Of a stretch of DNA of 32,481 bases, positions 7,009 to 16,072 are shown one piece after another. This stretch comes from Amycolatopsis camponoti (GTDB taxonomy: Bacteria > Actinomycetota > Actinomycetes > Mycobacteriales > Pseudonocardiaceae): contig NZ_CABVGP010000005.1 of assembly GCF_902497555.1 (NCBI RefSeq), forward strand, positions 1 to 32,481, written 5' to 3'. A program made the position numbers and the translations under genes. How positions within the stretch are numbered: the stretch's first letter is position 1; every line of letters starts with the position of its first letter. Under the pieces are notes generated by a model, which saw nothing but the letters and a program-made list of their open reading frames with translations, had not been told where the DNA came from and ran no database searches.

Positions 7009-10000
7009 TTACGCCTGCGGACGGACGAAGGGGAACAGGACCGTCTGGCGGATCGAGGCCCCGGTGAGCATCATGAGCAGCCGGTCGACGCCAAGGCCGA
7101 GCCCGCCGGTCGGCGGCATGCCGTGCTCCAGGGCCAGCAAAAAGTCTTCGTCCAGCTCCATCGCTTCGACGTCTCCGCTCGCCGCGCGCAGCGACTGGGC
7201 CTCCAGCCGACACCGCTGCTCGATCGGGTCGGTCAGCTCGGTGTAGGCGGTGCCGACCTCGGATCCGAACGCGATGAGGTCCCAGCGCTCGGCCAGCCGC
7301 GGGTCCTCGCGGTGCTGGCGGGTGAGCGGCGAGACGTCGGTCGGGTAGTCCGTGTAGAAGGTCGGCAGCACGGTCGCGCCCTCGACGAGGTGCTCGAACG
7401 CCTTGAGCACGAGGTCGCCGTGGCTCGGCTCCTCCCCCACCGGCACGCCCGCGGCCTCGCACAGCCGCCGCAGGTCGGCGACCGACGTCCCCGAGCCGAT
7501 CTGCTCCCCGAAGGCCGCCGAGACGGCGTCGTGCACCGTGATCACCGGCCAGTCGCCGGAGATGTCGTGCTCGACGACCCGGCCGTCCGCGTCGGGCCGG
7601 CGCACGACCTGGGCGCCGTACGCCGCTTCGGCCGCGTGCTGGACCAGCTCCCGCGTCAGCGTCCGCATCGTGTCGTAGTCGGCGTACGCCTGGTACGCCT
7701 CGAGCATCGTGAACTCGGGGTTGTGCGTCGCGTCGACGCCCTCGTTGCGGAAGTTCCGGTTCAGCTCGAAGACGCGCTCGACGCCGGCGACGCACAGCCG
7801 CTTCAGGTACAGCTCGGGCGCGATCCGCAGGTACATCCGCATGTCGTAGGCGTTGATGTGCGTGACGAACGGACGCGCGTTGGCGCCGCCGTGGACCGTC
7901 TGCAGCATCGGCGTCTCGACTTCGAGGTAGTCGGCGTGGTGCAGGCGCTCGCGCACCGCGCGGACCACCGTGGACCGCAGCCGCAGCATGGTCGTCGAGT
8001 CCGGGTTGACCGCGAGGTCGAGGTAGCGCTGCCGCACCCGCGTCTCCGGGTCGGTGAGGCCCTTCCGCTTGTCCGGCAACGGGTGCAGGCACTTCGCGGT
8101 GACCGTCCACTCGTCGACGAGCACCGAAAGCTCGCCCCGCTTCGACGTCACGACCTGGCCGCTGACGCCGACGTGGTCGCCGAGGTCGACGCCGGTCCGC
8201 CAGCCCGTGAGGTCGAGCTCACCGGCCTCCAGCATCAGCTGGATCTCGCCGCTGAAGTCCTTGACGCGCGCGAAGCACAGGCCGCCGAGCGTGCGCATCG
8301 CCAGCACGCGCCCGGCGATCCGGACGCGGTGGCCGGTGGCGCTGTCCGGCGGCAGCCCGGTGAACTTCCTGACGACGTCGCCGATGTGGTCGTCCCGGCG
8401 GAACCCGACCGGGTACGGGTCGATCCCGGCCTCGCGCAGCTTTTCGAGCTTGGCCATCCGGACGCGGACCTGGTCCGGCCGCCGGGCCGGCTTGGCCGCC
8501 GGGACCGCCGCGGACTCCTCGATCTCCCGGACGCGCGCGACGAAGTCGTCGCCGACCGTCTCCAGGCGCAGCGCCCGCGACCGTCCGGTCGGGACGAACC
8601 CTTCGAGCGCGCCCGCGACGATGCCGACGCGCGGGAGCCGCCGCGCCGAGGAGTAGCAGAGGAACCGCGGCTCCCATTCCGGCCCGTACTTGGCGTTGGA
8701 CCGGTACAGCGACTCCAGCTGGAAGAACCGCGACGCGAGGCTGAGGACCCCGCGCCACGCCCGCAGCACCGGGCCGGCGCCGATCCGCTCGCCCTCGGAG
8801 AAGACCGCGCGGAACATCGCGAAGTTGAGTGAGATCCGCTGCGCGCCCAGGTGCTGCCCGGCCGCGACGACCTCGGCGATCATGTACTCGTTGAGGCCGT
8901 TCTCGGCGTCGCGGTCGCGGCGCATGAGGTCCAGCGAAAGCCCGCGCCTGCCCCACGGCACGAACGACAGCAGGCCGCGCAGGTCGCCGCGGGCGTCGTA
9001 GGCCTCGACCATGACGCTGCGGCCGTCGCTCGGGTCGCCGAGCCGGCCCAGCGCCATCGAGAACCCGCGTTCGGTCTCGGCGCCGCGCCAGGCCTGGGCG
9101 CGGGCGAGCAGCTCGGCCATCTCGTCGTCGGGGATCTCGCCGTGGCGGCGCACGCGCGAGGTGTAACCGGCCCGCTCGATGCGCTTGACGGCCTGGCGCA
9201 CCGAGCGCCGTTCCGGCCCGGCGAGGCTGAACTCGCGGATGTCGAGCACGGCTTCGTCGCCGATCTCCAGGGCGCGCAGGCCCGCGTCGGTATACGCTTT
9301 CGCGCCGCGCTCGCTCGCGCCGAGCACACCCGGCGTCCAGCCGTACGTGCGCGTCTCGTCGAGCCACGCGCGGACGGCGTCCGGCCACGCCTCGGGGTCG
9401 CCGATCGGGTCGGCGCTGGCGACGCTGGTGCCGCCGAGCACGCGGTACGTCACCGCGGCGCGGCCGCTCGGCGAGAAGACGACGCTCTTGTCGCGCCGGG
9501 TGGCGAAGTAGCCGAGGGAGTCGTCCTCGCCGTGTTCGGCGAGCAGCCGGCGGACGCGAAGCTCCTCTTCGTCCGTGCGCAGGCGACGACTGCGCACGCC
9601 GCGGAAGAGCGTGTACAGCGCGGCGGTGGCGACGGCGGTCGCGCTCAGGTCGATGAGCACGTCCAGCCAGGCCGGCCCCTCGCCGACGCCGATCCGGCGC
9701 AGCTGCAGGTTCTCACCGGTGGCGTGGTTGACGACCCACGCGAAGCGCTCCCACGAGTCTCCGAGGTGGCCGGGAAACGCCTCCGCCAGTCCCCAGCCGA
9801 CCAGGACCACCGCGGCGAGCCCGCCGAGGAGCATGGTCAGGCCGTCCCGCCAGGCGCTCGGCGCGAGCCGGGCGGGGAACGCCCTGCGCAGCGTGAGCAG
9901 GAAGACGATCAGGGCGACCGACAGCACGTCGGCCGCGGTGAGGGCCCACAGCTGGACGGGGATGTGCCGGACCTGCTTCGACCCGAGCGAGAGCAGCTCG

Positions 10001-10365
10001 GGCGACCACAGCAGCGTCGCCTGCAGGGCGAGGGTGAGCACCAGCCCGGCGACCTGGAACAGCACCAGCGTGTACAGCGCGGCCTTCTTGCGGCGGCGCA
10101 GGGCGCCACCCAGCACCACCAGCAGCAGCACCATCACCAGGCTCGCGCTGGTCGGCACGCTCAGGCTCGAGAACGCCATGTCGATGCCGTTGAGCAGGCG
10201 CCCGTGCGGGCCGTTCGTGAACAGCAGGAGCACCGAGAAGAACGCGGCCAGCTGGACCACGGTCGCGACGATGCCGCCCGCCTTCGCCTTCCAGGCGGGG
10301 AGGCGCGTGCTCGCGAGGGTTCCCATCGTTGGTTTCGTCGCCTTTCGCGGCCGATCGGTCGTCAT
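7009..10365 (-). CDS. lysX: Bifunctional lysyl-tRNA synthetase / phosphatidylglycerol lysyltransferase LysX
   Basis: About 1118 aa from ATG 10365 (ATG 10326 is an alternative). Domain order: a membrane region with about six or seven helices (residues about 25-260), an MprF-type DUF2156 lysyltransferase domain (about 285-580, including [16 protein letters not shown]), an OB-fold anticodon-binding domain (about 640-740), and a class II lysyl-tRNA synthetase core. Motif 2 is visible as [20 protein letters not shown] and motif 3 as [13 protein letters not shown]. As in mycobacterial LysX (about 1170 aa), it would charge tRNA-Lys and pass lysine to phosphatidylglycerol. Lysinylation reduces membrane negative charge and protects against cationic peptides. 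It diverges from panB across 206 nt and is followed by a DUF998-like membrane gene. Confidence 0.92.
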   Translation of the reverse strand: MTTDRPRKATKPTMGTLASTRLPAWKAKAGGIVATVVQLAAFFSVLLLFTNGPHGRLLNGIDMAFSSLSVPTSASLVMVLLLVVLGGALRRRKKAALYTLVLFQVAGLVLTLALQATLLWSPELLSLGSKQVRHIPVQLWALTAADVLSVALIVFLLTLRRAFPARLAPSAWRDGLTMLLGGLAAVVLVGWGLAEAFPGHLGDSWERFAWVVNHATGENLQLRRIGVGEGPAWLDVLIDLSATAVATAALYTLFRGVRSRRLRTDEEELRVRRLLAEHGEDDSLGYFATRRDKSVVFSPSGRAAVTYRVLGGTSVASADPIGDPEAWPDAVRAWLDETRTYGWTPGVLGASERGAKAYTDAGLRALEIGDEAVLDIREFSLAGPERRSVRQAVKRIERAGYTSRVRRHGEIPDDEMAELLARAQAWRGAETERGFSMALGRLGDPSDGRSVMVEAYDARGDLRGLLSFVPWGRRGLSLDLMRRDRDAENGLNEYMIAEVVAAGQHLGAQRISLNFAMFRAVFSEGERIGAGPVLRAWRGVLSLASRFFQLESLYRSNAKYGPEWEPRFLCYSSARRLPRVGIVAGALEGFVPTGRSRALRLETVGDDFVARVREIEESAAVPAAKPARRPDQVRVRMAKLEKLREAGIDPYPVGFRRDDHIGDVVRKFTGLPPDSATGHRVRIAGRVLAMRTLGGLCFARVKDFSGEIQLMLEAGELDLTGWRTGVDLGDHVGVSGQVVTSKRGELSVLVDEWTVTAKCLHPLPDKRKGLTDPETRVRQRYLDLAVNPDSTTMLRLRSTVVRAVRERLHHADYLEVETPMLQTVHGGANARPFVTHINAYDMRMYLRIAPELYLKRLCVAGVERVFELNRNFRNEGVDATHNPEFTMLEAYQAYADYDTMRTLTRELVQHAAEAAYGAQVVRRPDADGRVVEHDISGDWPVITVHDAVSAAFGEQIGSGTSVADLRRLCEAAGVPVGEEPSHGDLVLKAFEHLVEGATVLPTFYTDYPTDVSPLTRQHREDPRLAERWDLIAFGSEVGTAYTELTDPIEQRCRLEAQSLRAASGDVEAMELDEDFLLALEHGMPPTGGLGLGVDRLLMMLTGASIRQTVLFPFVRPQA

Positions 10366-10421
10366 GCCCTCTTCTTGACGTAAGTGAACCCGGGTTGGTT
10401 GTCCACGGACATCAACCTGAA

Positions 10422-10479
10422 GGACGACAGCTTGTCGTCCCCTCGCACGAGGGTGTGAAGCTGGTCCCACGGGGGTGGG
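10422..10479. other. Row of three small hairpins in the lysX-panB intergenic region
   Basis: In the 206-nt divergent spacer three inverted repeats follow one another: GGACGACA/TGTCGTCC (10422-10429/10433-10440, loop 3), CCCTCG/CGAGGG (10440-10445/10448-10453, loop 2, sharing one base with the first) and CCCAC/GTGGG (10466-10470/10475-10479, loop 4). They could be protein-binding palindromes or fold in the 5' leader of either gene. No convincing promoter hexamers were found, so the strand is undecided. Confidence 0.4.
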
Positions 10480-10571
10480 TCCCGGCGCGGGAGCGTGTCA
10501 CGCTTCGAGACACCTCTGCTCCACGACCCGGGGACCTCGCCGAGGCCTCGAGGGAAGGACGGTCGACGACG

Positions 10572-11444
10572 ATGTCTGCTACCGCGAACGGGCCCGAAGA
10601 ACCCGCCCCCTACGGCACCGGATCGGCGCCCAAGCCGGCTTCGGGCCGGAAGGTCCGCGTCCACCACCTGCGCGAGCTCAAGGAACGCGGCGAGCCGTGG
10701 CCCATGCTCACCGCGTACGACATGTACACCGCCGCGCTGTTCGACGAGGCCGGGATCCCCGTGCTGCTCGTCGGCGACTCCGCGGCCAACAACGTCTTCG
10801 GCTACGACACGTCGCTGCCGGTGACGGTCGACGAGCTGTTGCCGCTGGTCCGGGCGGTCGCCGGCGCGGTCAAGAAGGCCCTCGTGGTCGCCGACCTGCC
10901 GTTCGGCTCCTACCAGCTTTCGCCGGAGCAAGCGCTGGCGACGTCGGTGCGGTTCATGAAGGAGGGCCGCGCCCACGCCGTGAAGCTCGAAGGCGGGCGG
11001 CGGTTCGCCGCGCACGTCGAGGCTCTGACGTCGGCCGGCGTGCCGGTGATGGGCCACATCGGCTTCACCCCGCAGAGTGAGCACAACCTCGGTGGCTACC
11101 GGGTGCAGGGGCGCGGCGAAGCGGCGGACGCGCTGCTCGCCGACGCGCTGGCGCTGCAGGAGGCCGGGGCGTTCGCGGTGGTGATGGAGATGGTGCCCGC
11201 CGAGGCCGCGAAGCGCGTCACGGCGGAGCTGAAGATCCCGACGGTCGGCATCGGCGCAGGCCCGGACTGCGACGCGCAGGTGCTCGTCTGGCAGGACATG
11301 GCCGGGCTGCGGCGCGGGAAGGCGCCGCGGTTCGTCAAGCGCTACGCCGACGTCGCGACGGTGCTGCAGAACGCGGCGACGGCGTTCGCGGAGGACGTCC
11401 GGCGCGGCGAGTTCCCGGCCCCGGAACACGCTTTCCACGACTAA
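10572..11444 (+). CDS. panB: 3-methyl-2-oxobutanoate hydroxymethyltransferase
   Basis: 290 aa. Catalyses the first committed step of pantothenate synthesis, adding a hydroxymethyl group from 5,10-methylene-tetrahydrofolate to 3-methyl-2-oxobutanoate. The TIM-barrel motifs are clear: [15 protein letters not shown] (D69 as metal ligand), [21 protein letters not shown] (D108), VKLEGG (E140), GHIGFTPQ and MEMVPAE. An N-terminal extension of about 25 residues rich in Pro and Ala precedes the fold, as in other actinobacterial PanB. ATG 10572 has AAGGACGG about 10 nt upstream. No panC or panD lies nearby. Its TAA stop overlaps the stop of the convergent CtaG-like gene. Confidence 0.95.
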   Translation: MSATANGPEEPAPYGTGSAPKPASGRKVRVHHLRELKERGEPWPMLTAYDMYTAALFDEAGIPVLLVGDSAANNVFGYDTSLPVTVDELLPLVRAVAGAVKKALVVADLPFGSYQLSPEQALATSVRFMKEGRAHAVKLEGGRRFAAHVEALTSAGVPVMGHIGFTPQSEHNLGGYRVQGRGEAADALLADALALQEAGAFAVVMEMVPAEAAKRVTAELKIPTVGIGAGPDCDAQVLVWQDMAGLRRGKAPRFVKRYADVATVLQNAATAFAEDVRRGEFPAPEHAFHD

Positions 11445-12310
11445 CCCCGCTCCCGGAACCGCTCGGCGAGCGCCGGGTCGTTCTCCCACCACAACCCTGA
11501 CGTCGATGCGGCGCCCGAAGCGGCTTCTTCGTCCAGCTGGACGTCGATCTGCTTCGCGCGCCGCTCGTCGTCGCGGGCCCAGCGGACGAACAGCGCCACC
11601 ACGAACGGCAGGCCGGCGACGTCGCCGCCGATCCACAGCACGCCCGCGCCGATGATCTGGTCGGTCCGCGGGTCCGGGCCCCGGCCGGGGTGGGCGGCCG
11701 CGTAGTGCGCGGGCGCCAGCAGCGGGCCGAGCCAGAGCACCAGGCCGAGCGCGCCGTCGAAGATCACCTCCGTGAACGCGATCCACACCGAGACCAGGTG
11801 CGGGTCGCGCCGCGGGGTCGGGTCGAGACCCAGGCGCGTCCAGAAGTACGTGAAGCCCGCCAGCACGAGCGCGAGCCGGACCAGGCCGTCGGCGACCGGG
11901 GACCGCAGCGTGAGGTCGTAGAGCGGGGTCAGGTAGAGCACCAGCAGCGGCACGACCAGCGCGAGCGTCACGACGGGCGGGAACGTCAGCGCGCGGGCGA
12001 GCGGGCCGCGGCCGTGCCGGCGCGGCCACCGCGCCGGCACGGTGTCGAGCAGGAGCCGGATCGGCGAGCCCAGGGCCAGCAGGAGCGGCGTGATCATCAG
12101 CAGCGTGATCGTCTGGACCGCGCGGACCCAGAAGAACGTCGTGTCGTAGACCGCCAGCGGCGAGCAGGTGACGACCACGATCGTCGCCAGGCCGGCGAGG
12201 AACGCCGCCGTGCGGCCCGGCGGCCAGGTGCGGCGGCGGGTGGCGCGCACGTAGAGCGTGCCGAAGACGAGCACGGCGAGCACCGCCGGGACGTCGAGGG
12301 TCAGCGGCAC
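11441..12310 (-). CDS. CtaG-like (PF09678) cytochrome c oxidase assembly membrane protein
   Basis: 289 aa from GTG 12310, which lies 1 nt after the uppP stop, so the two are probably translationally coupled. About seven hydrophobic helices span residues 5-235, followed by a charged cytoplasmic tail ([19 protein letters not shown]). The motifs [25 protein letters not shown] (written here only to show the helix and its SP end) and LDPTPRRDP resemble the caa3-oxidase assembly family PF09678. Bacillus CtaG supports assembly of the Cu-A/heme oxidase. In actinobacteria the family is broad and some members are fused to CopD. No oxidase genes are nearby, so the role here is inferred from family only. 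Confidence 0.75.
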   Translation of the reverse strand: MPLTLDVPAVLAVLVFGTLYVRATRRRTWPPGRTAAFLAGLATIVVVTCSPLAVYDTTFFWVRAVQTITLLMITPLLLALGSPIRLLLDTVPARWPRRHGRGPLARALTFPPVVTLALVVPLLVLYLTPLYDLTLRSPVADGLVRLALVLAGFTYFWTRLGLDPTPRRDPHLVSVWIAFTEVIFDGALGLVLWLGPLLAPAHYAAAHPGRGPDPRTDQIIGAGVLWIGGDVAGLPFVVALFVRWARDDERRAKQIDVQLDEEAASGAASTSGLWWENDPALAERFRERG

Positions 12311-12311
12311 G

Positions 12312-13241
12312 TCACACCGCGAAGAAGATCAGGCTGCCGATTCCGGCGACCACGCAGTAAATGGCGAAGGGGGTCAGAGTGCGCGTTTCGAAGTAACCGG
12401 TGAGGAAACGGACAGAAATGTACGAAGCGACCCCGGCGACGACACTGCCGACGAGGGCCGGCCCCAACGAAGCGTGGTTCTCGGGGGCGAACAGCGTCGG
12501 CATCTTCAGCACGCCCGCGGCGAGGATGACGGGAGTGGCGAGCAGGAAGGCGAAGCGCGCCGCGTCCTCGTGACCGAGCCCGCGGCGCAGGCCGGCGACC
12601 ATCGTGATGCCCGAGCGGCTGATGCCCGGCAGCAGCGCGAGGATCTGCGCGGCGCCGATCAGCACCGCCTCACCGGTGCGCAGCTTCGCCAGCCGGACGT
12701 CCGTCGCCTCCTCGACCGAGACGGCCCGCATCACCATGGTGTCCTCCGCGGAGAAGTCCACAGTGTCCTCTTCCGCCGCGGCCTTGCTCGGCCGTGAGAA
12801 CTTCTCGGCGGCGTAGAGGACTCCGCCGTTGAGCGTGAGGAAAATGGCCGCCGGGACCGGCTTGCCGAGGTAGTCGCGCAGCACGCTTTCGAGCAGCAGG
12901 CCGGCCAGCCCGACCGGGATCGTCGCGAGCACGAGCAGCCACGCGAGGCGCTGGTCGGGGGTGCGGACTTCGCGGTGGCGGATCGACGTCCACAGGCCGC
13001 GGATGATCCGCACCCAGTCCTTCCGGAAGAACAGCACGAGGGCCAGCGCGGTGGCGACGTGCATCGCGACGAGCACCGCGAGGTACGGCGAATCCTTGCT
13101 GATGCTCAGGTCCCGCTGCCACTGCCCGCCGAGCCAGGCGGGCAGCAGGATGCTGTGGCCGAGACTGGACACCGGAAACAATTCCGACACCCCTTGCAAG
13201 GCGCCGACGACAATCGCCTCGACGTAGGTCACCGCGGACAT
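12312..13241 (-). CDS. uppP: Undecaprenyl-diphosphatase UppP (BacA family)
   Basis: 309 aa from ATG 13241, with AAAGG 6 nt upstream; an in-frame start at 13307 would add 22 residues without homology. Dephosphorylates undecaprenyl diphosphate so the lipid carrier can be reused for cell-wall synthesis. The two family motifs are present: ELFPVSSLGHS (compare E-F-L-P-V-S-S-T-G-H in E. coli BacA) near residues 20-30, and LPGISRSG in the second half. There are about eight transmembrane helices. A charged insertion of roughly 40 residues (SKAAAEEDTVDFSAEDTMVM and following) sits between the two repeats and is not in the E. coli protein. It is first gene of a two-gene operon with the CtaG-like gene. 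Confidence 0.9.
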   Translation of the reverse strand: MSAVTYVEAIVVGALQGVSELFPVSSLGHSILLPAWLGGQWQRDLSISKDSPYLAVLVAMHVATALALVLFFRKDWVRIIRGLWTSIRHREVRTPDQRLAWLLVLATIPVGLAGLLLESVLRDYLGKPVPAAIFLTLNGGVLYAAEKFSRPSKAAAEEDTVDFSAEDTMVMRAVSVEEATDVRLAKLRTGEAVLIGAAQILALLPGISRSGITMVAGLRRGLGHEDAARFAFLLATPVILAAGVLKMPTLFAPENHASLGPALVGSVVAGVASYISVRFLTGYFETRTLTPFAIYCVVAGIGSLIFFAV

Positions 13242-13378
13242 TCCGGGCCTTTCCGTACTGCTTTTCGAAACTCCGACACCGGAACGTACCGGCCCATTCG
13301 TTAACACGCGGCAAGGGGCACGGCATCGCTCAGCGTCCCCTCAGCCAGCGTTCACGTACATGAACTTCAATCATGTCC

Positions 13379-13408
13379 TTGACTGACGTTCGGACCTTGG
13401 CTTAGCGT
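13379..13408 (+). promoter_or_regulatory. Candidate housekeeping promoter upstream of the pip leader
   Basis: TTGACT (13379-13384) and TAGCGT (13403-13408) are separated by 18 nt and fit the actinobacterial -35/-10 consensus (TTGACN and TANNNT). A start site would fall near 13415, giving a leader of about 255 nt before pip. This is a consensus match only. Confidence 0.5.
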
Positions 13409-13450
13409 TTAGCCCGTCGCCGCCACGACGAAGCTTCGAACCCTCGACGA

Positions 13451-13648
13451 GGAGGATGGGAATGCGTGTGCGGACCACCGGCCGTCGTGACCACACCGAC
13501 GCCCTCGTTCCTCCTCGCTCGGACGTCGGCCGCAGGACGTCCGAGCCCACGGACGGGAGCCCGCTCAGCCCGGCGGCGGGGGCGGGCTCCCACCTTTCCT
13601 GGCCGTCGCCCCGGCACCCGGCGGCGAGGCGCCGGGGCGACGGCCAGG
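13451..13648 (+). promoter_or_regulatory. Highly structured leader region ahead of pip (three strong hairpins)
   Basis: The 429-nt stretch between uppP and pip contains no confident gene. It does hold a strong ribosome site, GGAGG at 13451-13455, 6 nt before ATG 13462. The frame it opens has Arg- and Pro-rich content and runs to 13725, overlapping pip in another frame. Three perfect inverted repeats follow: GCTCGGACGTC/GACGTCCGAGC (13517-13527/13536-13546), GGGAGCCCGC/GCGGGCTCCC (13555-13564/13582-13591), and an 18-bp pair at 13598-13615/13631-13648. Together with the upstream promoter match this looks like a regulated leader or attenuator. No known riboswitch class was recognised, and the short frame has no telltale codon run. 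Confidence 0.45.
13598..13648 (+). terminator. 18-bp perfect hairpin immediately upstream of pip
   Basis: The left arm (13598-13615, starts CCTGGCCGTC) is exactly complementary to the right arm (13631-13648, ends GACGGCCAGG), with a 15-nt loop. It lies 22 nt before the pip ATG. It has no T-tract. It could act as a tail-less terminator or attenuator, or as a translation block; it is the strongest single structure in the window. Confidence 0.5.
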
Positions 13649-13670
13649 ACCCTCCGGCAGAGTGTCGGGC

Positions 13671-14615
13671 ATGGACGAGCTCTACCCGCCGATTCCCCCG
13701 CGTGCCGAAGGGTTCCTGGACGTAGGCGACGGGCACCGGATCCGCTGCCAGGAGGCGGGGAACCCGGCCGGGAAGCCGGTCGTGGTGCTGCACGGCGGAC
13801 CCGGCAGCGGGATCGCACCGATGGCGCGGCGGCACTTCGACCCGGCGGCCTACCGGATCGTCCTGTTCGACCAGCGTGGTTCGGGCCAGTCGACACCGGG
13901 CGCGGACGACCTGGGCGCGAACACCCTGTGGCACCTGGTTTCCGACATGGAGAAGCTGCGCGAACGGCTCGGCATCGAGCGTTGGCAGCTCTTCGGCGGC
14001 TCCTGGGGCGCGACCCTCGCGCTCGCCTACGCGCAGACGCACCCTTCCCGCGTCAGCGAAATCATCCTGCGCGGCGTCTTCACCGTGCGGCGCGGCGAAC
14101 TGGACTGGATCTACCGGGGTGGCGCCGCGAACCTGTTCCCGCGCGAGTGGGAGGCCTTCCTCGCCCCGATCCCGGCTTCCCGGCGCGACGACCCCCTTTC
14201 CGCGTACGTCTCGCTGCTCGACGATCCGTCCGAAGAGGTCCGGCACCGCGCCGCCATCGCGTGGAGCACCTGGGAAGGCGCGACGGTGTCCGTGCAGCCG
14301 CAGGAGTCCTTCGTCCGCCAGTACGCGGAACCGGCGTTCGCGCTGACGTTCGCGCGGCTCGCGGTCCACTACTTCCGCCACGGCGCGTGGCTCGAAGAGG
14401 GGCAGCTGATCCGCGACGCGGGCAAGCTCGCGGACATCCCCGGCGTGATCGTGCAGGGCCGGTACGACACGGTGTGCCCGCCGGTCACCGCGTACGAGCT
14501 GCACCGGGCGTGGCCGGGTTCGCGGCTGGAGCTGCTGGAAGGCGCCGGGCACGCGGTGACGGACCCGGGCGTGCTGGCCGCCCTGCGCGCGGCGACGGAC
14601 TCATTCCGCCAGTAG
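13671..14615 (+). CDS. pip: Proline iminopeptidase (alpha/beta hydrolase, S33)
   Basis: 314 aa from ATG 13671 (a GTG at 13662 would add three residues). Removes N-terminal proline from peptides in the cytoplasm. The S33 motifs are all visible: HGGPGSG (41-47) for the oxyanion hole, DQRGSGQS (67-74), the nucleophile S111 in GGSWGATLAL, D266 in GRYDTVCP and H294 in GAGHAV. The length matches the usual 310-320 aa. There is no good ribosome site directly before the ATG, which may matter given the structured leader just upstream. The last 15 nt overlap the 3' end of the convergent TetR gene. Confidence 0.93.
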   Translation: MDELYPPIPPRAEGFLDVGDGHRIRCQEAGNPAGKPVVVLHGGPGSGIAPMARRHFDPAAYRIVLFDQRGSGQSTPGADDLGANTLWHLVSDMEKLRERLGIERWQLFGGSWGATLALAYAQTHPSRVSEIILRGVFTVRRGELDWIYRGGAANLFPREWEAFLAPIPASRRDDPLSAYVSLLDDPSEEVRHRAAIAWSTWEGATVSVQPQESFVRQYAEPAFALTFARLAVHYFRHGAWLEEGQLIRDAGKLADIPGVIVQGRYDTVCPPVTAYELHRAWPGSRLELLEGAGHAVTDPGVLAALRAATDSFRQ

Positions 14616-15152
14616 CACCGAGAACACCTTTTCGAGCTTCTTCACGACGACGGCTTCGTCGGCGCGGTTCAGTTCGGTGCTGCCGATGAGCGTGCGCATC
14701 ACCCAGAAGCCGGCGATCACCGCGAGCGCCAGCGCCGGTCCCGTCCTGCCCTGATCGGGCAGGACGTCGGCGAGGTGCTTTTCGACGTGCCGCTCGATGC
14801 CCGCGCGCAGGATCTCCGCGGCGCGCGGGTTGGGCGCCGACCGCAGCATCAGCAGGAACGGGTCGAGCTGCCCGGCGTCCGGGGCGGTCCGGCGCACCAA
14901 CGCGGCGGCGATGTCCGCGGCGAGCGTCGCGGGGTCGTCGGTGAGCACGGTCCGCTCGGCCATCGCCGCCTCGACGACCTCGGCGAAGAGGCCTTCCTTC
15001 GAGCCGAAGTAGCGGTTGACCAGCATCGCGGTGACCCCGGCGGACTCGGCGATCTCGCGCACGCCGACGGCGTCGTACCCGGCCCGGGTGAAGGCGTCGA
15101 GCGCCGAGTTCAGGATGGCTTCCCTGGTCGCGGCGGCGTTGCGAGGTCTCAT
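14601..15152 (-). CDS. TetR-family transcriptional repressor
   Basis: 183 aa. The N-terminal helix-turn-helix is classic (about residues 8-55: ATREAILNSALDAF then VREIAESAGVTAMLVNRYFGSKEGLF). The C-terminal ligand domain is short and includes a segment LRSAPNPRAAEILRAGIERHV typical of a common actinobacterial TetR subgroup (TetR_C_17-like, from memory). It starts at ATG 15152, directly at the edge of a large palindrome, and diverges from the SDR gene. Autoregulation and repression of the SDR gene are therefore likely. The ligand is unknown. Confidence 0.92.
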   Translation of the reverse strand: MRPRNAAATREAILNSALDAFTRAGYDAVGVREIAESAGVTAMLVNRYFGSKEGLFAEVVEAAMAERTVLTDDPATLAADIAAALVRRTAPDAGQLDPFLLMLRSAPNPRAAEILRAGIERHVEKHLADVLPDQGRTGPALALAVIAGFWVMRTLIGSTELNRADEAVVVKKLEKVFSVLLAE

Positions 15153-15193
15153 GTATACGAGTGTAGACTTATCGTAAGTCTACAGGTGTATAC
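15153..15193. promoter_or_regulatory. Large palindromic operator between the TetR and SDR genes
   Basis: A 41-bp dyad centred at 15173: outer arms GTATAC (15153-15158 and 15188-15193) and inner 10-bp arms TGTAGACTTA (15162-15171) and TAAGTCTACA (15175-15184). It can be read as two adjacent 16-bp near-palindromes, GTATAC-N4-GTAGAC and GTCTAC-N4-GTATAC, which would allow two TetR dimers. It begins at the base next to the repressor ATG and ends 18 nt before the SDR ATG, so binding would block both genes. Confidence 0.85.
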
Positions 15194-15211
15194 CTCTTGG
15201 GAAGGTGCTTC

Positions 15212-15991
15212 ATGGATCTCGAAATCGCTGGTAAGCGGGCTCTGGTCACGGGTTCCAGCGCGGGCCTCGGCTCCGCGATCGCCCGGCTCTTGGCCGCCGA
15301 AGGCGCTTCGGTGGTGGTGCACGGCCGGGACGTCTCCCGCGCTTCGCGGGTCGCTTCGTCGATCGGCGCGGCCGGGGTGGCGATCGGCGATCTGTCGACC
15401 GACGCCGGGGCGGACGCGGTGGCCGCGGCCGCCGGGGACGTCGACATCCTGGTGAACAACGCCGGCTCGTACGACCACCTGGGGTGGACGGACGCGACGC
15501 CGGAGGTGTGGGCGTCGACGTACGAGGCGAACGTGGTGTCGGCGGTCCGGATGATCCAGCGGTGCGTGCCGGGCATGCGGGCGCGGGGCTGGGGCCGGGT
15601 GGTCCAGATCGGCGGCGGGCTGGCGATCCAGCCGATGGCGATGCAGCCGCACTACACGGCGACGCTGGCGGCTCGGCACAACCTGGCGGTGTCCCTGGCC
15701 CGCGACCTGGCGGGTACGGGCGTGACGTCGAACGTGGTCGCCCCGGGCGCGATCCTGGTGGACTCGGTCCGCGAGCTGCTCACGACGATCGCGCCCTCGC
15801 ACGGGTCGGGTGACTCGTGGGAGGACATCGAGCCGGCGGCGGCGCGGGACCTGGTCCCGAACGACGTGGGCCGGCTGGGGCGTCCGGAGGAGATCGCGGC
15901 GGCGGTGGGCTATCTGGTGAGCCCGGCGGCGGCTTACGTGAGCGGCGCGACGATCCGGGTGGACGGTGGCACGATCCGGTCAGTGCACTGA
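15212..15991 (+). CDS. SDR-fold protein lacking the canonical catalytic Ser and Lys
   Basis: 259 aa from ATG 15212, with GGAAGG 8 nt before it; an upstream TTG at 15197 lies within the ribosome site. The Rossmann cofactor motif TGSSAGLG (13-20) and NNAG (82-85) are intact, and HGRD after the second strand suggests NADP. The active-site region is unusual. The Tyr is present (Y148) but the YxxxK lysine is Leu152, and the position 13 residues before Tyr, normally Ser, is Gly135 in QIGGGLAIQP. The remainder (SNVVAPGAI, GRLGRPEEIAAAV, SGATIRVDGG) is standard for classical SDRs. Control by the divergent TetR is likely. It may be a non-canonical reductase or a cofactor-binding protein; the substrate is unknown. 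Confidence 0.85.
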   Translation: MDLEIAGKRALVTGSSAGLGSAIARLLAAEGASVVVHGRDVSRASRVASSIGAAGVAIGDLSTDAGADAVAAAAGDVDILVNNAGSYDHLGWTDATPEVWASTYEANVVSAVRMIQRCVPGMRARGWGRVVQIGGGLAIQPMAMQPHYTATLAARHNLAVSLARDLAGTGVTSNVVAPGAILVDSVRELLTTIAPSHGSGDSWEDIEPAAARDLVPNDVGRLGRPEEIAAAVGYLVSPAAAYVSGATIRVDGGTIRSVH

Positions 15992-16072
15992 CCTTGGCCG
16001 GTAGAGGCCGACGGGGCGGACGGCCGGCGTTTTCCGGCTATCGTCGGCCCTCCACGGCTTCGGGGAGGAACC

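Noticed and set aside
13462..13725. Leader-peptide gene before pip
   Set aside because: The ribosome site is strong, but the frame contains the hairpins, overlaps pip out of frame and lacks regulatory codon runs, so it is kept only as part of a leader-region finding.
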